From NCBI GenBank assembly GCA_039619475.1, contig CM077115.1, positions 449,365,292 to 449,429,291 of the forward strand: 64,000 nt of DNA, given 5' to 3'. The notes under the pieces are model-generated. The model did not search any database. It was not told the origin of the DNA and was given only the letters and a program-made list of their open reading frames with translations. The translations under genes and the position numbers were made by a program. Every line of letters starts with the position of its first letter. The first letter of the stretch is position 1. This DNA is from Icerya purchasi. Its lineage: Eukaryota > Arthropoda > Insecta > Hemiptera > Monophlebidae. Positions 54,901 to 64,000 of the stretch are shown in pieces.

Positions 54901-56495
54901 TTTAATTGATAAAAGTCTAAAATATTTAATACTAATTTAGTTTTATTAATTATGGGTATTTATTTTATTTTATAGATATTAATAAATCGGTCTTATCTGT
55001 ATTTAGATACATTCTGTTAGCATTGTTTTCATTTCCGTACGGACAGTTCTCGGTTGTTGAGTGTAGTCCATAATATTAAACTCATAAAGGGCTTTTTTTT
55101 TTTTTTTTGGAGGGGGGGTTCATACGCGGAATTGTCGCCGACAAGTAGTCAAAATTATCAGATACGTTTCCTATACACGTTTGACATGTTCGGATTATTT
55201 TATAATACGGGGTCGACTCTGAGAGTTCCGTTATTAAGTGTTAGAGATGTACTTTAAGAGATGACAACCCCCCCCCCCCCACAATGCAAAAGAGTAATAA
55301 AACAATTCTTTGCGGCGCGGACAATGAAGCGAGATAACGAGACAAATGAAAGGTAATACTTATTTTCCCTAATGTAATAATAATATTAATAGTACTAACG
55401 ATATAGCGGTGGTGATTACATTTCGTAATTTACGCGGGACGACGGCCGAGTTTGCGAGGGTGAGGCGAGTCCGCTCCGAAACACAATCGGGCTCTTTCTA
55501 CAGTCTGCTATTCTAAATTTCGTGGCCGCGAGCTGCGATAAAGCGCAAAGCCTCTACACGCGATGCATGCAGATGTGTGCACGTTGACGAGCGCCTACAG
55601 ATCGGCCAAGAATTTATTAAAACGTATCGAGTGTCAACACGGAGAAATACTGTATACAGCGAAGTAACAAAAACAAAACAACGGGAAAAAAGAAGAGGAA
55701 AAAAGACCTAACAAAAATATACGACGAGTTATCTGTTGTGTGTTCGGCTCGTACAGTAAGCGCCCCCCCCCGTTAAAGCCCCGACAATTTCTGGATGAGG
55801 GCCTTCTAGTCGTCGTCATTATCCCTTTGGAATATTCCTTCTTTATCACGCACACACAAGAACTCACAAATAAACTCGCAGATAAACTCACAAATATGAT
55901 GGTGCATAAACATTAGAGTACAGCTGCTGAGCACACCGGCTTTTATATCATCCCTCACACCCTGTGCACCCTAGCCGCTGCTTGTCTCGTCCTATATACG
56001 TCATTTCGGTTCACTTTCTCTTTGACAGTTTCTGCTTTATCGTTATTCTTCGCCCACCGTAAATGAGTGAAATTCCCTTTGTAAGGAAATTTTATTTACT
56101 GCTACCGCCCTTTCAACGTATTGTTACCACCAAAAACCTCCTGCCGCCACTTCTTTTTCCCGAGCTCCCCATTCGGTGAACAGTGTGTGCACGTGTTTCC
56201 ATGCGCAGGCTATTAGACTTAAAATAAGGTGAAAACTGCTTTTAATAAACTACCGCATACATTTCTTAAGCTGCGCTACCGGAACTGAATAGATCATCGT
56301 CCGCGGGAGCAAAATCATAGGATAAAAGAGAGAGAAGTGTTAAGTTTTTGTCGCGCAAAGTGCCCAAAGGGTTGTTATTAATCATAGTGAATTTGTTAAT
56401 GAATCTATACGAAACAGGAACTATGAAATGAGGAGTGGTATTAGTCAAAAAAAAGCATTTATTAAAAATATAATTATACCACAATTAATAATCTT
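54901..56495. other. Mixed stretch; GC-richer block 55430-56200
   Basis: T-run and G-tract at 55087-55108 and C-tract at 55265-55279. 55430-55620 is clearly GC-richer than the surroundings (GGCCGCGAGCTGCG and similar, many CG dinucleotides) and could be host promoter or exon sequence. 55900-56200 is also moderately GC-rich. No protein or RNA gene was identified. Confidence 0.4.
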
Positions 56496-56983
56496 ATATA
56501 TAATATATATATAACTCGGCCATTTTGGCCTTACAAGGGGCTATGCCCCTTGATCCCTCTTGCTTACATTCCTGCCTCTTTTACATTCCTCTCTCTTTCT
56601 CTTCTATACTTTGTATAAAATTATCAAAATTTACAACGTAATTCTAAATCGGTCTATATGAATATAATAACATAATCACAAAAATTCTATCCTAACATTT
56701 AACTTTCATTACATAAAATTAGAACATTTCTTTATTACATAAAATTGTGACATTTTTTGTTACAAAATCTAATGGGGGCCGGCCTAAGAATTATGTTATA
56801 ATTAATATATATATGTACATATATATATTTATATATATATATATATATATATTCTAATGGGGTGTGGCCTAAGAATTACGTTGTAATTAATATATACAAA
56901 GTCGGTAAAAATTAAAATATAATAAACGTTACATAAAATTGTGACATTTTTTCTAATGGGGATGGCCTAAGAATGACGTTGTA

Positions 56984-57040
<57 letters not shown>
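56496..57040 (-). mobile_element. TA-bounded interspersed repeat, copy D, with triplicated end module
   Basis: Reads ACTCGGCCATTTTGGCCTTA, CAAGGGGCTATGCCCCTTGA and CCCTCTTGCTTACATTCC from 56513, then ATTATCAAAATTTACAACGT, AACATAATCACAAAAATTCT and ATTACATAAAATTGTGACAT. The terminal module TTCTAATGGGG…TGGCCTAAGAATTACGTTGTAATTAATATATA appears three times, starting near 56768, 56852 and 56950, each followed by TA repeats. No coding content. Confidence 0.85.

Positions 57041-57071
<31 letters not shown>
56988..57071. repeat. Compound (TA)n(TG)n microsatellite
   Basis: About 50 bp of TA followed by about 32 bp of TG, directly after the third terminal module of copy D. Confidence 0.95.
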
Positions 57072-57074
<3 letters not shown>

Positions 57075-57142
57075 TGTATATGTATACTGTGGTGAACCGC
57101 GGATACCGATCAATTATTAAAATATTTATTATTTAAAGTACA

Positions 57143-57210
57143 TTGTTGTGAACCATAACGTGTCATAATCCCGAACGCTGTCAAGGGTATGGGATTTGCT
57201 CTGCTTACTT
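57143..57210 (+). mobile_element. SINE tail fragment
   Basis: TCATAATCCCGAACGCTGTC AAGGGTATGGG resembles the end of SINE copy 3 (TTCACAATCCCAACGCCCTG TCAAGGGTACGG). No head is present, so it is a 3' fragment. Confidence 0.6.
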
Positions 57211-57639
57211 TAAATTATAACTCATTTATATTTATTATATTAGCTTGAAAATTTATTGTTTTTGTATGTATTTTGGAATTTTGTTAACGTAACGTAACTT
57301 TATGTATTCTTTTCGCTTTAGAACTTCGTTTGGGAACATTTAACGCAAATTTAATTAGTTGTTCTTTTTACTATTTGTATGTGGAAATAATGATAAAGTT
57401 CAGTATAGTGGTCGCAGGATAATAGGAATGTGTATTGTACGGCGGTAATACTTGGTACATCTCATTGTAAATGTGTTTTCTACTAATTTAGTGGAGTAGT
57501 TTTATTTTGACAAATTTTATATGCAAATTGAAGAAAAAAAAAAGAGTAGCTCATCATTTAGTTAATAATATAAGTTAAAGTGAAGATAAATAAAGGCAAT
57601 TTTTTTATTAACCTTGATATATTCGAATATACATATATA
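57211..57639. other. AT-rich spacer
   Basis: Nothing recognised. Confidence 0.45.
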
Positions 57640-58790
57640 ATTTACCAAGATTGCCCGCTATAAGTAATTGAGCTTAGGCTCTCTACAGCAAATTGCAAAT
57701 CAGAAAACATGGCCTTCGTTTGGAGAGGCAGAAATCTAGGACACTGAAGAATATGCTCAGTAGATGGGGCGGCATCTGAGCGCAGCAAAACAGGCTAGCG
57801 GTTGACAAATCTGCAATATGTAATCATTAGACGCGTGTGATACCCTCGAGATGTGGCTTTTTAATAATGTAGAAGATGGAAGAGGCCGAAAAGTATTCTT
57901 GGCTCCATTATAAGATGTTGCAGTTTATCTGATACTTAGAGAGAGCCCTTAAGGTTTTGCGGGTTGAGAACTGTAATAGTTGCGTGGACACTGTTTTCCG
58001 GCTTTCATCCATTTTCGAGAATTCTAGTGTGGTCGCTAACGGCTTGCTTGTCATTTACGAATCTGTTACTAGAAAAGTATTATACTTTTCCCGACTGGGA
58101 GTTCGCTGTTTAGACTGGAACGGTAATTGCTAAGACAAAGAGCGTAGATATTTAATGACTACGAGTATATAGGAAAAAAAAATTCGAAATAGAACGCATG
58201 AATGAAGCTAATAAACCCGAAGGAGAAGGAAAAGAAAGCATTAAGCGCTGTATGTTAAGGCGTAGGATAAGACGCAAAAGACCGGAATACAGTATCGCAC
58301 GTTCCGAAGAAATGAAAGGACATTCAAGTAAATGGGTATGGCCTAATGCAGGTGATGATTACTTCATCCCTCCGGTTTTGGACGGTGAAGTGATTTCCAT
58401 AAAAGTACGGGTATAGCGAAGTTAATTGCAGATCAATATTGTCCTTTATTCGGTTTTCCATGATTGGCGGTTCGAAAAAATTTTATATGGAGTTTTACGA
58501 TCGGAGCTGGTAGGCTCTGATGCCATGCCGGGTATTGAGAACCTTTCTCGGCAACGGTGTTACGATGATTATCGTTGAAGCGTCGGTATAAGACGGCAAA
58601 GCGGCGCGAATGTGTTACGATGGTATAGCTTAGAAATGATTTCTTTGGAAACAGATTTTTTTGGTGTCGGTTTCGAAAGTTCTTAATTATCGATCGGAGA
58701 GAGCTTAGTGAGTCCGCACGTATGATATAATGTTTCATTCGATTTGAAAATATAAGCGACACAGTCGTAAGAACTGTATAGAGGAGCCTG
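57640..58790 (-). pseudogene. I-group RNase H / C-terminal relic
   Basis: Minus strand from 58790 downward. IIRADSLSSLRSI near 58685-58730 probably holds the RNase H second motif (TDSxSSLxxI), though its third motif is unclear. A C-terminal stretch near 57850-57730 reads SRGYHTRLMITYC followed by LLRSDAAPSTEHILQC then PRFLPLQTKA, which is the RxGHTRLTHxxLL…CxxC…TxEHILxxCP module of I-like elements, with the first Cys pair lost and the HILQCP portion intact. The frame is open from about 57745 to 57650 and ends in a stop. The first RNase H motif was not found. The plus-strand 72-residue reading at 58198 lies over the middle and is not supported. Confidence 0.65.
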
Positions 58791-59651
58791 TTTGAAACAA
58801 AACAGAAAACAGTTAAAAAAGAACAGCGCTAAAACGAGTCCGTTAGGAGGGAATATTACAGCTTACCCTAGATTAAGGTGTTTGCGGATCCTACTTTTCT
58901 CGAAAACTGTCGAAGGAAGAGATGAATTTGGGGTCTACAGAGTTGAAGGAGGAAGGAATTTTCATCGTAGCGCGATAAACAATCATGCCTTATCTCAGTT
59001 GATCATTCAACTGAGTAAGTTATCCGCGGATTTGTAAATAAAATTACAAACATTAAAAAGTTGAATGCTTACCCGGCGGTGGGTTTTTCATTACTGTTAT
59101 CATTAATTAATTCGTTCTAATTAATTTTTAAATTATTATTATTATTATTGTTATACATATGTAGCTGGATTTTCAAAAACGGCCCTAACGATCTTGATGA
59201 AATTTACGAATCGGAATTTTTTTTAGAGATAAATCGATTTGTTGAGGTCTTATTATCGGGAAAGTTCTTCGAAACGAGCAATTTTAAAAGGGAGCCGATC
59301 AGTGTTCGTTTCAGTGATCACGTGTCGTACTTTTCTAAGGTTTTTTTTTGAATGTAAATAATTCACTTATTTACATATTATCGTGTAAGAAATAATAACT
59401 GCATTTACACCATTGTTAATTAAAAATAGATAAAACGACACAGTAATATCTTTGCTTTTTATTGAAATTTAGACTTTAGGTAATCAATTTAAATATACGG
59501 GACACGTCGTTACACAGATGAGAATTTTGATAATAATATTTCTGAGTTATGAATATTTGTTTCTGTTTCTTGGTAATACTTCAACACGGAAACGGTAATA
59601 ATGAAGTATATATGGCAATGCAGCTTTCGCGTCAGTATTACTACTGTTAAA
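58791..59651. other. Spacer, nothing recognised
   Basis: Moderately AT-rich. Readings at 58792-59037 and 59148-59351 (81 and 67 residues) have coding-like composition but no recognised family. Confidence 0.35.
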
Positions 59652-60224
59652 TACAGTCGACTCCGTATTCAAGTCAGGGAGAACCTACCTATCAACTTAT
59701 ACGGCTTAGAACACGACACATACCAGAATTAAAGAAACTGAACATCATCGAATTATCGGATAAATAGGCAATATTTTAATAAAAACTACGAGGAAAATAT
59801 TAATCATTTCCTATTGTACTCAATTCAGAATACAACGAGAAGAACTTATAAATAAATTAACTCAGCAATATCACACGCTACCGATAAATACAATATATAT
59901 TCTTACAAATATCCATTAGGCATGTAAACAACTTAATCAATACTCCTTAAGAAATGCAATATTGAACTTTAAAATTTGAAAAATATATATGACGACACGT
60001 TTAACATATTAACTACTTAAAAGGTTAAAAGGAAAGACCAGGCCAAAAAAGAAAAAAAAATTATCCGGATCGATTTAAAAAAAAAGAAATAAAAAAGAAG
60101 AAAATAAAAAAGGAAGAAAAAGCCAAAGCGCTTTCATAAAATCCACAAGCTATATACAATATCTGAATATTTGTTTACATTCGCTGCAAATGAAGATGCT
60201 GTGAAATTTTTAAAACTTGGGTTC

Positions 60225-61020
60225 ACTAAGAGTTGTTTGTGCCCGCAGTTGCGAAACATTTGTCCGACAAACAGTTACCGAGAAAAGCAAATCTTATTCT
60301 CGACAAATCTTCCGGTAACTGAGGAGAGTTACAAGATGGTGATATAAAGGCGCAATGTTTCTTCCAGCAAATGTTACAACCGATGTTTATCAACCTGTAT
60401 CGATCAAGGAATCCTAGAGGCCTTTAAAAAAAATATCGACACCGTCTTCTCACCAGACTAATATCAAGCGCGTTGAAAATGACGAGGACTGTGTCAGGTT
60501 GCCTTAAAATCAGTTGATATGCTTGATGTTATCATTTGGAGTTATCACGATGGATGGGAAGAGATTAGTTCTATAGCATTAGTGCAGTTATGGGAAATAT
60601 TATTAGACCATAAAGTCAGCCACAAATGGGATGAAATTGACAATGTGATTATTTGGACAGTTCAAAAAAAGACAATGAGGGGAGCTTGTTTCTGTAATAA
60701 AAAATATTCCAGTATGTGAAACGGGTAGTAGTGATGACGTTACAGAATGTATGGGCGCCGCAAGGAGATCAAAGAAACTGCAGATGAGAATATCATGGTA
60801 CCCGACGAGGATCCAGTTGAAAAAAATATAGATAACGAGCCTCTTCAAAGTGTTACAACACACTACGAAGGACTGAAGGAGATCGAAGTAGCGCTAGAGT
60901 AAGTCAACAGGAAGAAGCGTCATCGGGGCTGATATCATTTGTTTACGCAAGTGGTGAGATATATCGGCAAAGGAAGAGAATGCAGCGAAAGACACGCATA
61001 CCTTAATCACAGACTTAATT
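60225..61020 (+). pseudogene. Pogo/Tigger-like transposase (DDE superfamily) relic
   Basis: Blocks in order across shifting frames: KQLPRKANLILDKSS at about 60268-60312 (normally LILDNAPxH; the catalytic Asp of LILD is kept, the Asn-Ala changed), DGDIKA…FLPANVTTDVYQPV at about 60340-60400 (normally xFLPPNxTxxxQPMDQ, the Asp of the final motif absent), EAFKKNIDTVFS near 60418-60450, VDMLDVIIWSYHDGWEEISS, IALVQLWEILLDHKVSH and KWDE at 60513-60640 (C-terminal helix domain), and YVNRQ-like / SADII…W…A…RMQRKT near 60905-60990. The intact enzyme binds its ends through an N-terminal CENP-B-like domain, not seen here, and cuts at TA. Broken by stops and frame changes. Confidence 0.87.
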
Positions 61021-61042
61021 AAAAACTAGTTAATGTAGCGTA

Positions 61043-61290
61043 AGTTAATTTTCATGTTTACTTTTTCATAGGATAAATTAATTTTCATGTTTACTTTTTC
61101 ATAGGATAAGTTCATTTTCATGTTTACTTTTTCATAAGTTAATTTTCATGTTTACTTTTTCATAAATTAATTTTCATGTTTACTTTTCCATAAGTTAATT
61201 TTCATGTTTACTTTTTCATAAATTAATTTTCATGTTTACTTTTCCATAAGTTAATTTTCATATTTACTTTTTCATAAGTTAATTTTCATT
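61043..61290 (+). repeat. 28-bp minisatellite with dimer structure, inside the pogo-type element
   Basis: About 8 full units plus a partial one of AGTTAATTTTCATGTTTACT TTTTCATA. The first two units carry an extra GGATA. From the fourth unit on, the sequence alternates AGTTAA…TTTTTCATA and AATTAA…TTTTCCATA (a two-unit, 56-bp period). It lies between the transposase relic and the right end. Confidence 0.92.
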
Positions 61291-61349
61291 TCTTGCTATC
61301 CGGACCGGCTGGCCGCCCAATTAATCCGGATAATCGCGAGTCGACTGTA

Positions 61350-61823
61350 TTTGACCGCTTGTGAAACTTTTTAATCCGCACTGATTGATTTACAAGTTTA
61401 GCGTAGGTACCAGCAAAGCTCGGTTAATATATGTGCACTATTAAATGAACAATTCTGGTAAATCTGTAGCTGGTTCCTCGAAATGGGATTCTCTGAATTA
61501 GTAAAGAGGGTTTTAATTCTAGGAAACTGATCAAACTTCTATTCAGTGTTTAATGGAAATTAAATTTAACAGTTGGCATATTTACACGGTGTTAAATAGA
61601 TAATTTAAGTTTTGCGACGAAATTAATTTATTCGCGACACTCGTACGGTGATTTTAAATATCATGCAAACTAAAACGCACTTTTTAAATCGAAAATTAGG
61701 ATGACGTATGCAATTGTAACTTCGTATTCCGTATTATTTCTGCTGTGTTTTTTAGACGTTTATGAATCTCATCAACACTTTGACTAATCTGTAAGTTCGA
61801 AATAAACCTTAGAGCAAATCCGT
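61350..61823. other. Spacer
   Basis: Nothing recognised. Confidence 0.4.
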
Positions 61824-61884
61824 GTCACCAGGTATAATTATATAATATATATATATATATATATATGCGTATATACCTGGTGAC
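61824..61884. repeat. Inverted repeat around a (TA)n core
   Basis: GTCACCAGGTATA and its exact inverse TATACCTGGTGAC (13 bp each) enclose a TA tract of about 30 bp. It could be a very small inverted-repeat element expanded by TA, or a regulatory hairpin. No target duplication is evident. Confidence 0.75.
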
Positions 61885-62043
61885 AGAGCTCGCCCTACAA
61901 TCGTTAAGAATAATGCCTAACCTTTTGCATGTTGCTCTGTTCACCAATAAGATTAATACGAGTAATTAAAAAATACGAAATATAATTACGAAAATAGAAA
62001 ACAAACTGAAACTGTATATGTATGTATATGTGACGATATACTT

Positions 62044-62347
62044 GTCTTTAGGGACGTTTCCGTGTCTAGCCTTCATCAGCTAAAAGTGAAATCTACTTTT
62101 ATAGATATATTACATTTTGAAAGCTGAACAGATTTCGTCACGTTTCTAGAACAGAGGTTTCCTTTTAGAGTTGGGGTTATTTTTGTCGTTAAAATTCCGA
62201 TTATTGTTAGGAATTTCTACATTTCCCCGAACTTGTTTTTGTACTATACATATAATCAACTTATTTCTTCCAATACACCTCAGTGTAGGTTTTGACATTC
62301 AGCCGATGGCGAGACTAGAGACCCAAAACGTTCCTACAAAGGAGAAA
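62044..62347. repeat. About 300-bp fold-back sequence
   Basis: The left part CTTGTCTTTAGGGACGTTTC then CGTGTCTAGCCTTCATCAGC T (62051-62091) resembles the inverse of the right part (62302-62343, read in reverse CTTTGTAGGAACGTTTTGGG then TCTCTAGTCTCGCCATCGGC). The similarity is imperfect over about 40 bp, with several indels. The interior is AT-rich and non-coding. The likely nature is a MITE-like or fold-back element; no family is assigned. Confidence 0.6.
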
Positions 62348-63057
62348 ATTATTATAATATTATATAGTTTCGGTGTGTTCGTTATTTTCATTAATATTTC
62401 ACAGTTCTAGCGAATTCTTTGTAATTGGACTATTATTTCTCTTTAAAATTTAGAAAACAAGAAATTCCACCATTGTAATCATACATGTTTTATGCGCAAT
62501 ACTAGTTGCTTATTGCAGGCGAATGTTCAAGTCCACTCCGCGTGTGTGTAGTGCTGCGTATTTACGGTATTTTAAATAAATAAGCGATTGATCGATTTGA
62601 CAATTATTGTCCGTAAAAACTGTTTTATTTTTTAGCTTTTAATTTATTCGGATGCCGTTGACGCGGTTCCCCAACAGGCAGGAGCGGCCGAGTGTCGGTT
62701 CTACTTTTTTAAGTGTCCAAAGGCGAACGCTAAAAACACACGCGTTGCCATTTATGTGTTTATATTGCGCTTATTCGAATCTTCGGAGACATTCTGAATT
62801 CTCTCTCCAAGAGAGAGGTCAGATAGGCAATCGATAGATGGAGCACTAAGCGGATCTGCTAGATTTTGAGCAGGGTTCTGCGATATCCTTTTTCTAAAAT
62901 TTCACGTGTAATACTTAACGCTGTAGTAGTACTAGGAGATGTTCGCCTAACCGCACTCTTTCAGCTATGTAAACACCTTCCTAAGTGTGTGTTAAAAGCT
63001 TGTGCCTTTTATCGTGACACATTTTAACATTAGTCGCACTACAACACAATCCGTCAC

Positions 63058-63088
<31 letters not shown>

Positions 63089-63847
63089 GGTCTGTGTGCA
63101 CACACAGAGTGTACGTTATAATAGTGGACTGCAGACGTCCTCTTTTCAGGTCTTTCCAGCTTGTCATCTTAATACTTCCGTTTAGTTTAGGTTCTACTGT
63201 GGGTTTCTTTTCTAGTCCCATGCGGTGCCGAATTATTATTTTCCAGTCATACACGTAATACGTGCTGCTGCTAAAGATTTTTTAAAAATGTGTCCGCAAA
63301 AGAATCAGTTCTACAAAAATTAAAAATACAAAAAAAAAGCAGCTGGAACGATTCATAAAATGACGACTGACGGAAAAATGTAGATCTTTACAAAAATTAA
63401 AGTTAAAAAAATTGTGTTTTCTTTTAAATTTTTTAGTCGACCTGAAACCAATTAGTCTCCCCGCTAACAATTTTCTATCAATTGTCAGCCAGAAATTTTC
63501 CGCGGCCTTCGAACAACTCTGTGTGTGAAAACGAATTTTACTATATTAAAATATTATTATAATTGGTCCCTCTCCCGGCTTTCGCCCTATTACCCGACTC
63601 CCCGGCACTTATTTCCCGATTTCGATTTTAAATCTCGTTTTATAATTAAATGCCTTTCCATTTCCCCTTTTGACTATACTTATTCTGTATTCTTCAAAAA
63701 TTTCAATTCTATTGTGCAACGCGTGATAAATCTTTAGCTTTTGTTCTTTTCGATTTCTTTAATTTTAGACTACTTCTTAATCATTTTTCTCGTTCCTCCA
63801 TTTTTGTAGTTTTCTACGATTAAAAATATTTCCTTTTATCAACGGAT
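62348..63847. other. Non-coding stretch with (TG)n tract
   Basis: A (TG)n tract of about 27 bp lies at 63061-63087. 62640-62830 is GC-richer with a 61-residue plus reading (starts MPLTRFPNRQERPSVG) that matches nothing recognised. No element ends found. Confidence 0.4.
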
Positions 63848-64000
63848 AAGTAAGTAAAGTAAGTCCGATATATCCTTAATAAGCTATCATAGACTATGAA
63901 GTTAAGCTTTTCACATTATACTAAGGCCAACGGAACTCTAATGAGAATACTGGGGTCACCTTCTCTTTTGATTACGTCCACATTCCTTCCAAATAAATTT
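63848..64000 (-). mobile_element. tRNA-derived SINE, copy 4, cut by window edge
   Basis: Plus-strand words AGTAAGTAAAGTAAGTCCG (tail, inverse of the CTTACTTAC end), ATAGACTATGAAGTTAAGCT, CTAATGAGAATACTGGGG and TTCTCTTTTGATTACG match SINE copy 2 in the same order and orientation. The tRNA-like head would lie beyond the window. Confidence 0.78.

Larger units (their letters stand above)
59654..61347 (+). mobile_element. Pogo/Tigger-type DNA transposon with both ends and TA sites
   Basis: CAGTCGACTC at 59654-59663 and its inverse GAGTCGACTG at 61338-61347 are perfect 10-bp ends, each bordered by TA (59652-59653 and 61348-61349), as expected for the Tc1/mariner superfamily. Read from the right end, the sequence continues GCGATTATCCGGATTAATTGG, the wording typical of Tigger/jerky-type ends; the left end loses similarity after the first 10 bases. 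Contains a transposase relic (60225-61020) and a minisatellite (61043-61290). 1694 bp in total, shorter than intact elements of this group, so the N-terminal half of the gene is probably deleted. Confidence 0.92.

Noticed and set aside
58198..58416. 72-residue plus-strand reading rich in Lys/Arg/Glu
   Set aside because: It lies antisense within the I-group relic on the minus strand, and no domain is recognised.
1..64000. CRISPR arrays, bacterial operons, riboswitches, rRNA or intact tRNA genes
   Set aside because: None seen. The regular repeats present are microsatellites or minisatellites without unique spacers, and gene structure is eukaryotic transposon debris.

Overview
The window looks like AT-rich nuclear DNA from an arthropod, most likely an insect. 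This is inferred from the element types (R1-like, Jockey-like and I-like non-LTR retrotransposons, Tc1-like, pogo/Tigger-like, piggyBac-like and hAT-like DNA elements, a Helitron helicase relic and a tRNA-derived SINE) and from the many TA, TTTA, TTA and CA microsatellites. The species cannot be fixed from sequence alone. No bacterial-type operon, CRISPR array, rRNA or intact tRNA was found, and no intact host gene can be demonstrated. Almost every recognisable protein is a broken transposon protein.

Layout. 1-9 kb: AT-rich DNA, a Tc1-like element with two repeats per left end (1.1-2.8 kb), a Helitron helicase relic (3.4-3.9 kb), an I-like RNase H relic with its 3' end (6.0-7.1 kb), a small hAT-type MITE with 8-bp target duplication (7.5 kb), a SINE and large TA and TTTA tracts. 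9-13 kb: an R1-like RT relic (+) and a Jockey-like RT relic (-). 14-21 kb: a TA-bounded repeat, then several fragments of one RNase H-bearing non-LTR family on both strands and a second Jockey-like RT piece. 22-28 kb: a restriction-like endonuclease relic, an R1-like RT tail, another RNase H relic and an endonuclease (EN) domain joined head-on to an oppositely oriented piece of a related element. 28-34 kb: two hAT-type MITEs and a long R1-like RT relic (-). 36-38 kb: a TA-bounded repeat split by a 5'-truncated retrotransposon, and one more RNase H relic carrying an 18-bp minisatellite. 38-46 kb: mostly empty AT-rich DNA with a second hAT MITE that has a perfect 8-bp target duplication, and an RT-RNase H relic. 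46-50 kb: an I-like element split by a SINE, then a piggyBac-type element with complete ends and TTAA sites. 51-57 kb: SINE, TA-bounded repeat, RTE-like RT relic, a second Tc1-like relic carrying a 100-bp palindrome, and a TA-bounded repeat whose end is triplicated. 57-64 kb: an I-like relic (-), a pogo/Tigger-like element with both ends and TA sites, inverted-repeat elements, and a SINE cut by the window edge.

The region behaves as a nested transposon graveyard. Autonomous families left broken proteins; non-autonomous families (SINE, MITEs) used them or related copies. Several insertions are ordered in time by nesting. The most solid new observations are the exact boundaries of the piggyBac-type, pogo-type and hAT-type elements, the two nested insertions with target duplications, and the TA-bounded repeat family with tandem terminal modules. 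All readings were made by eye; family names are the closest recognisable group, not the result of a database search.
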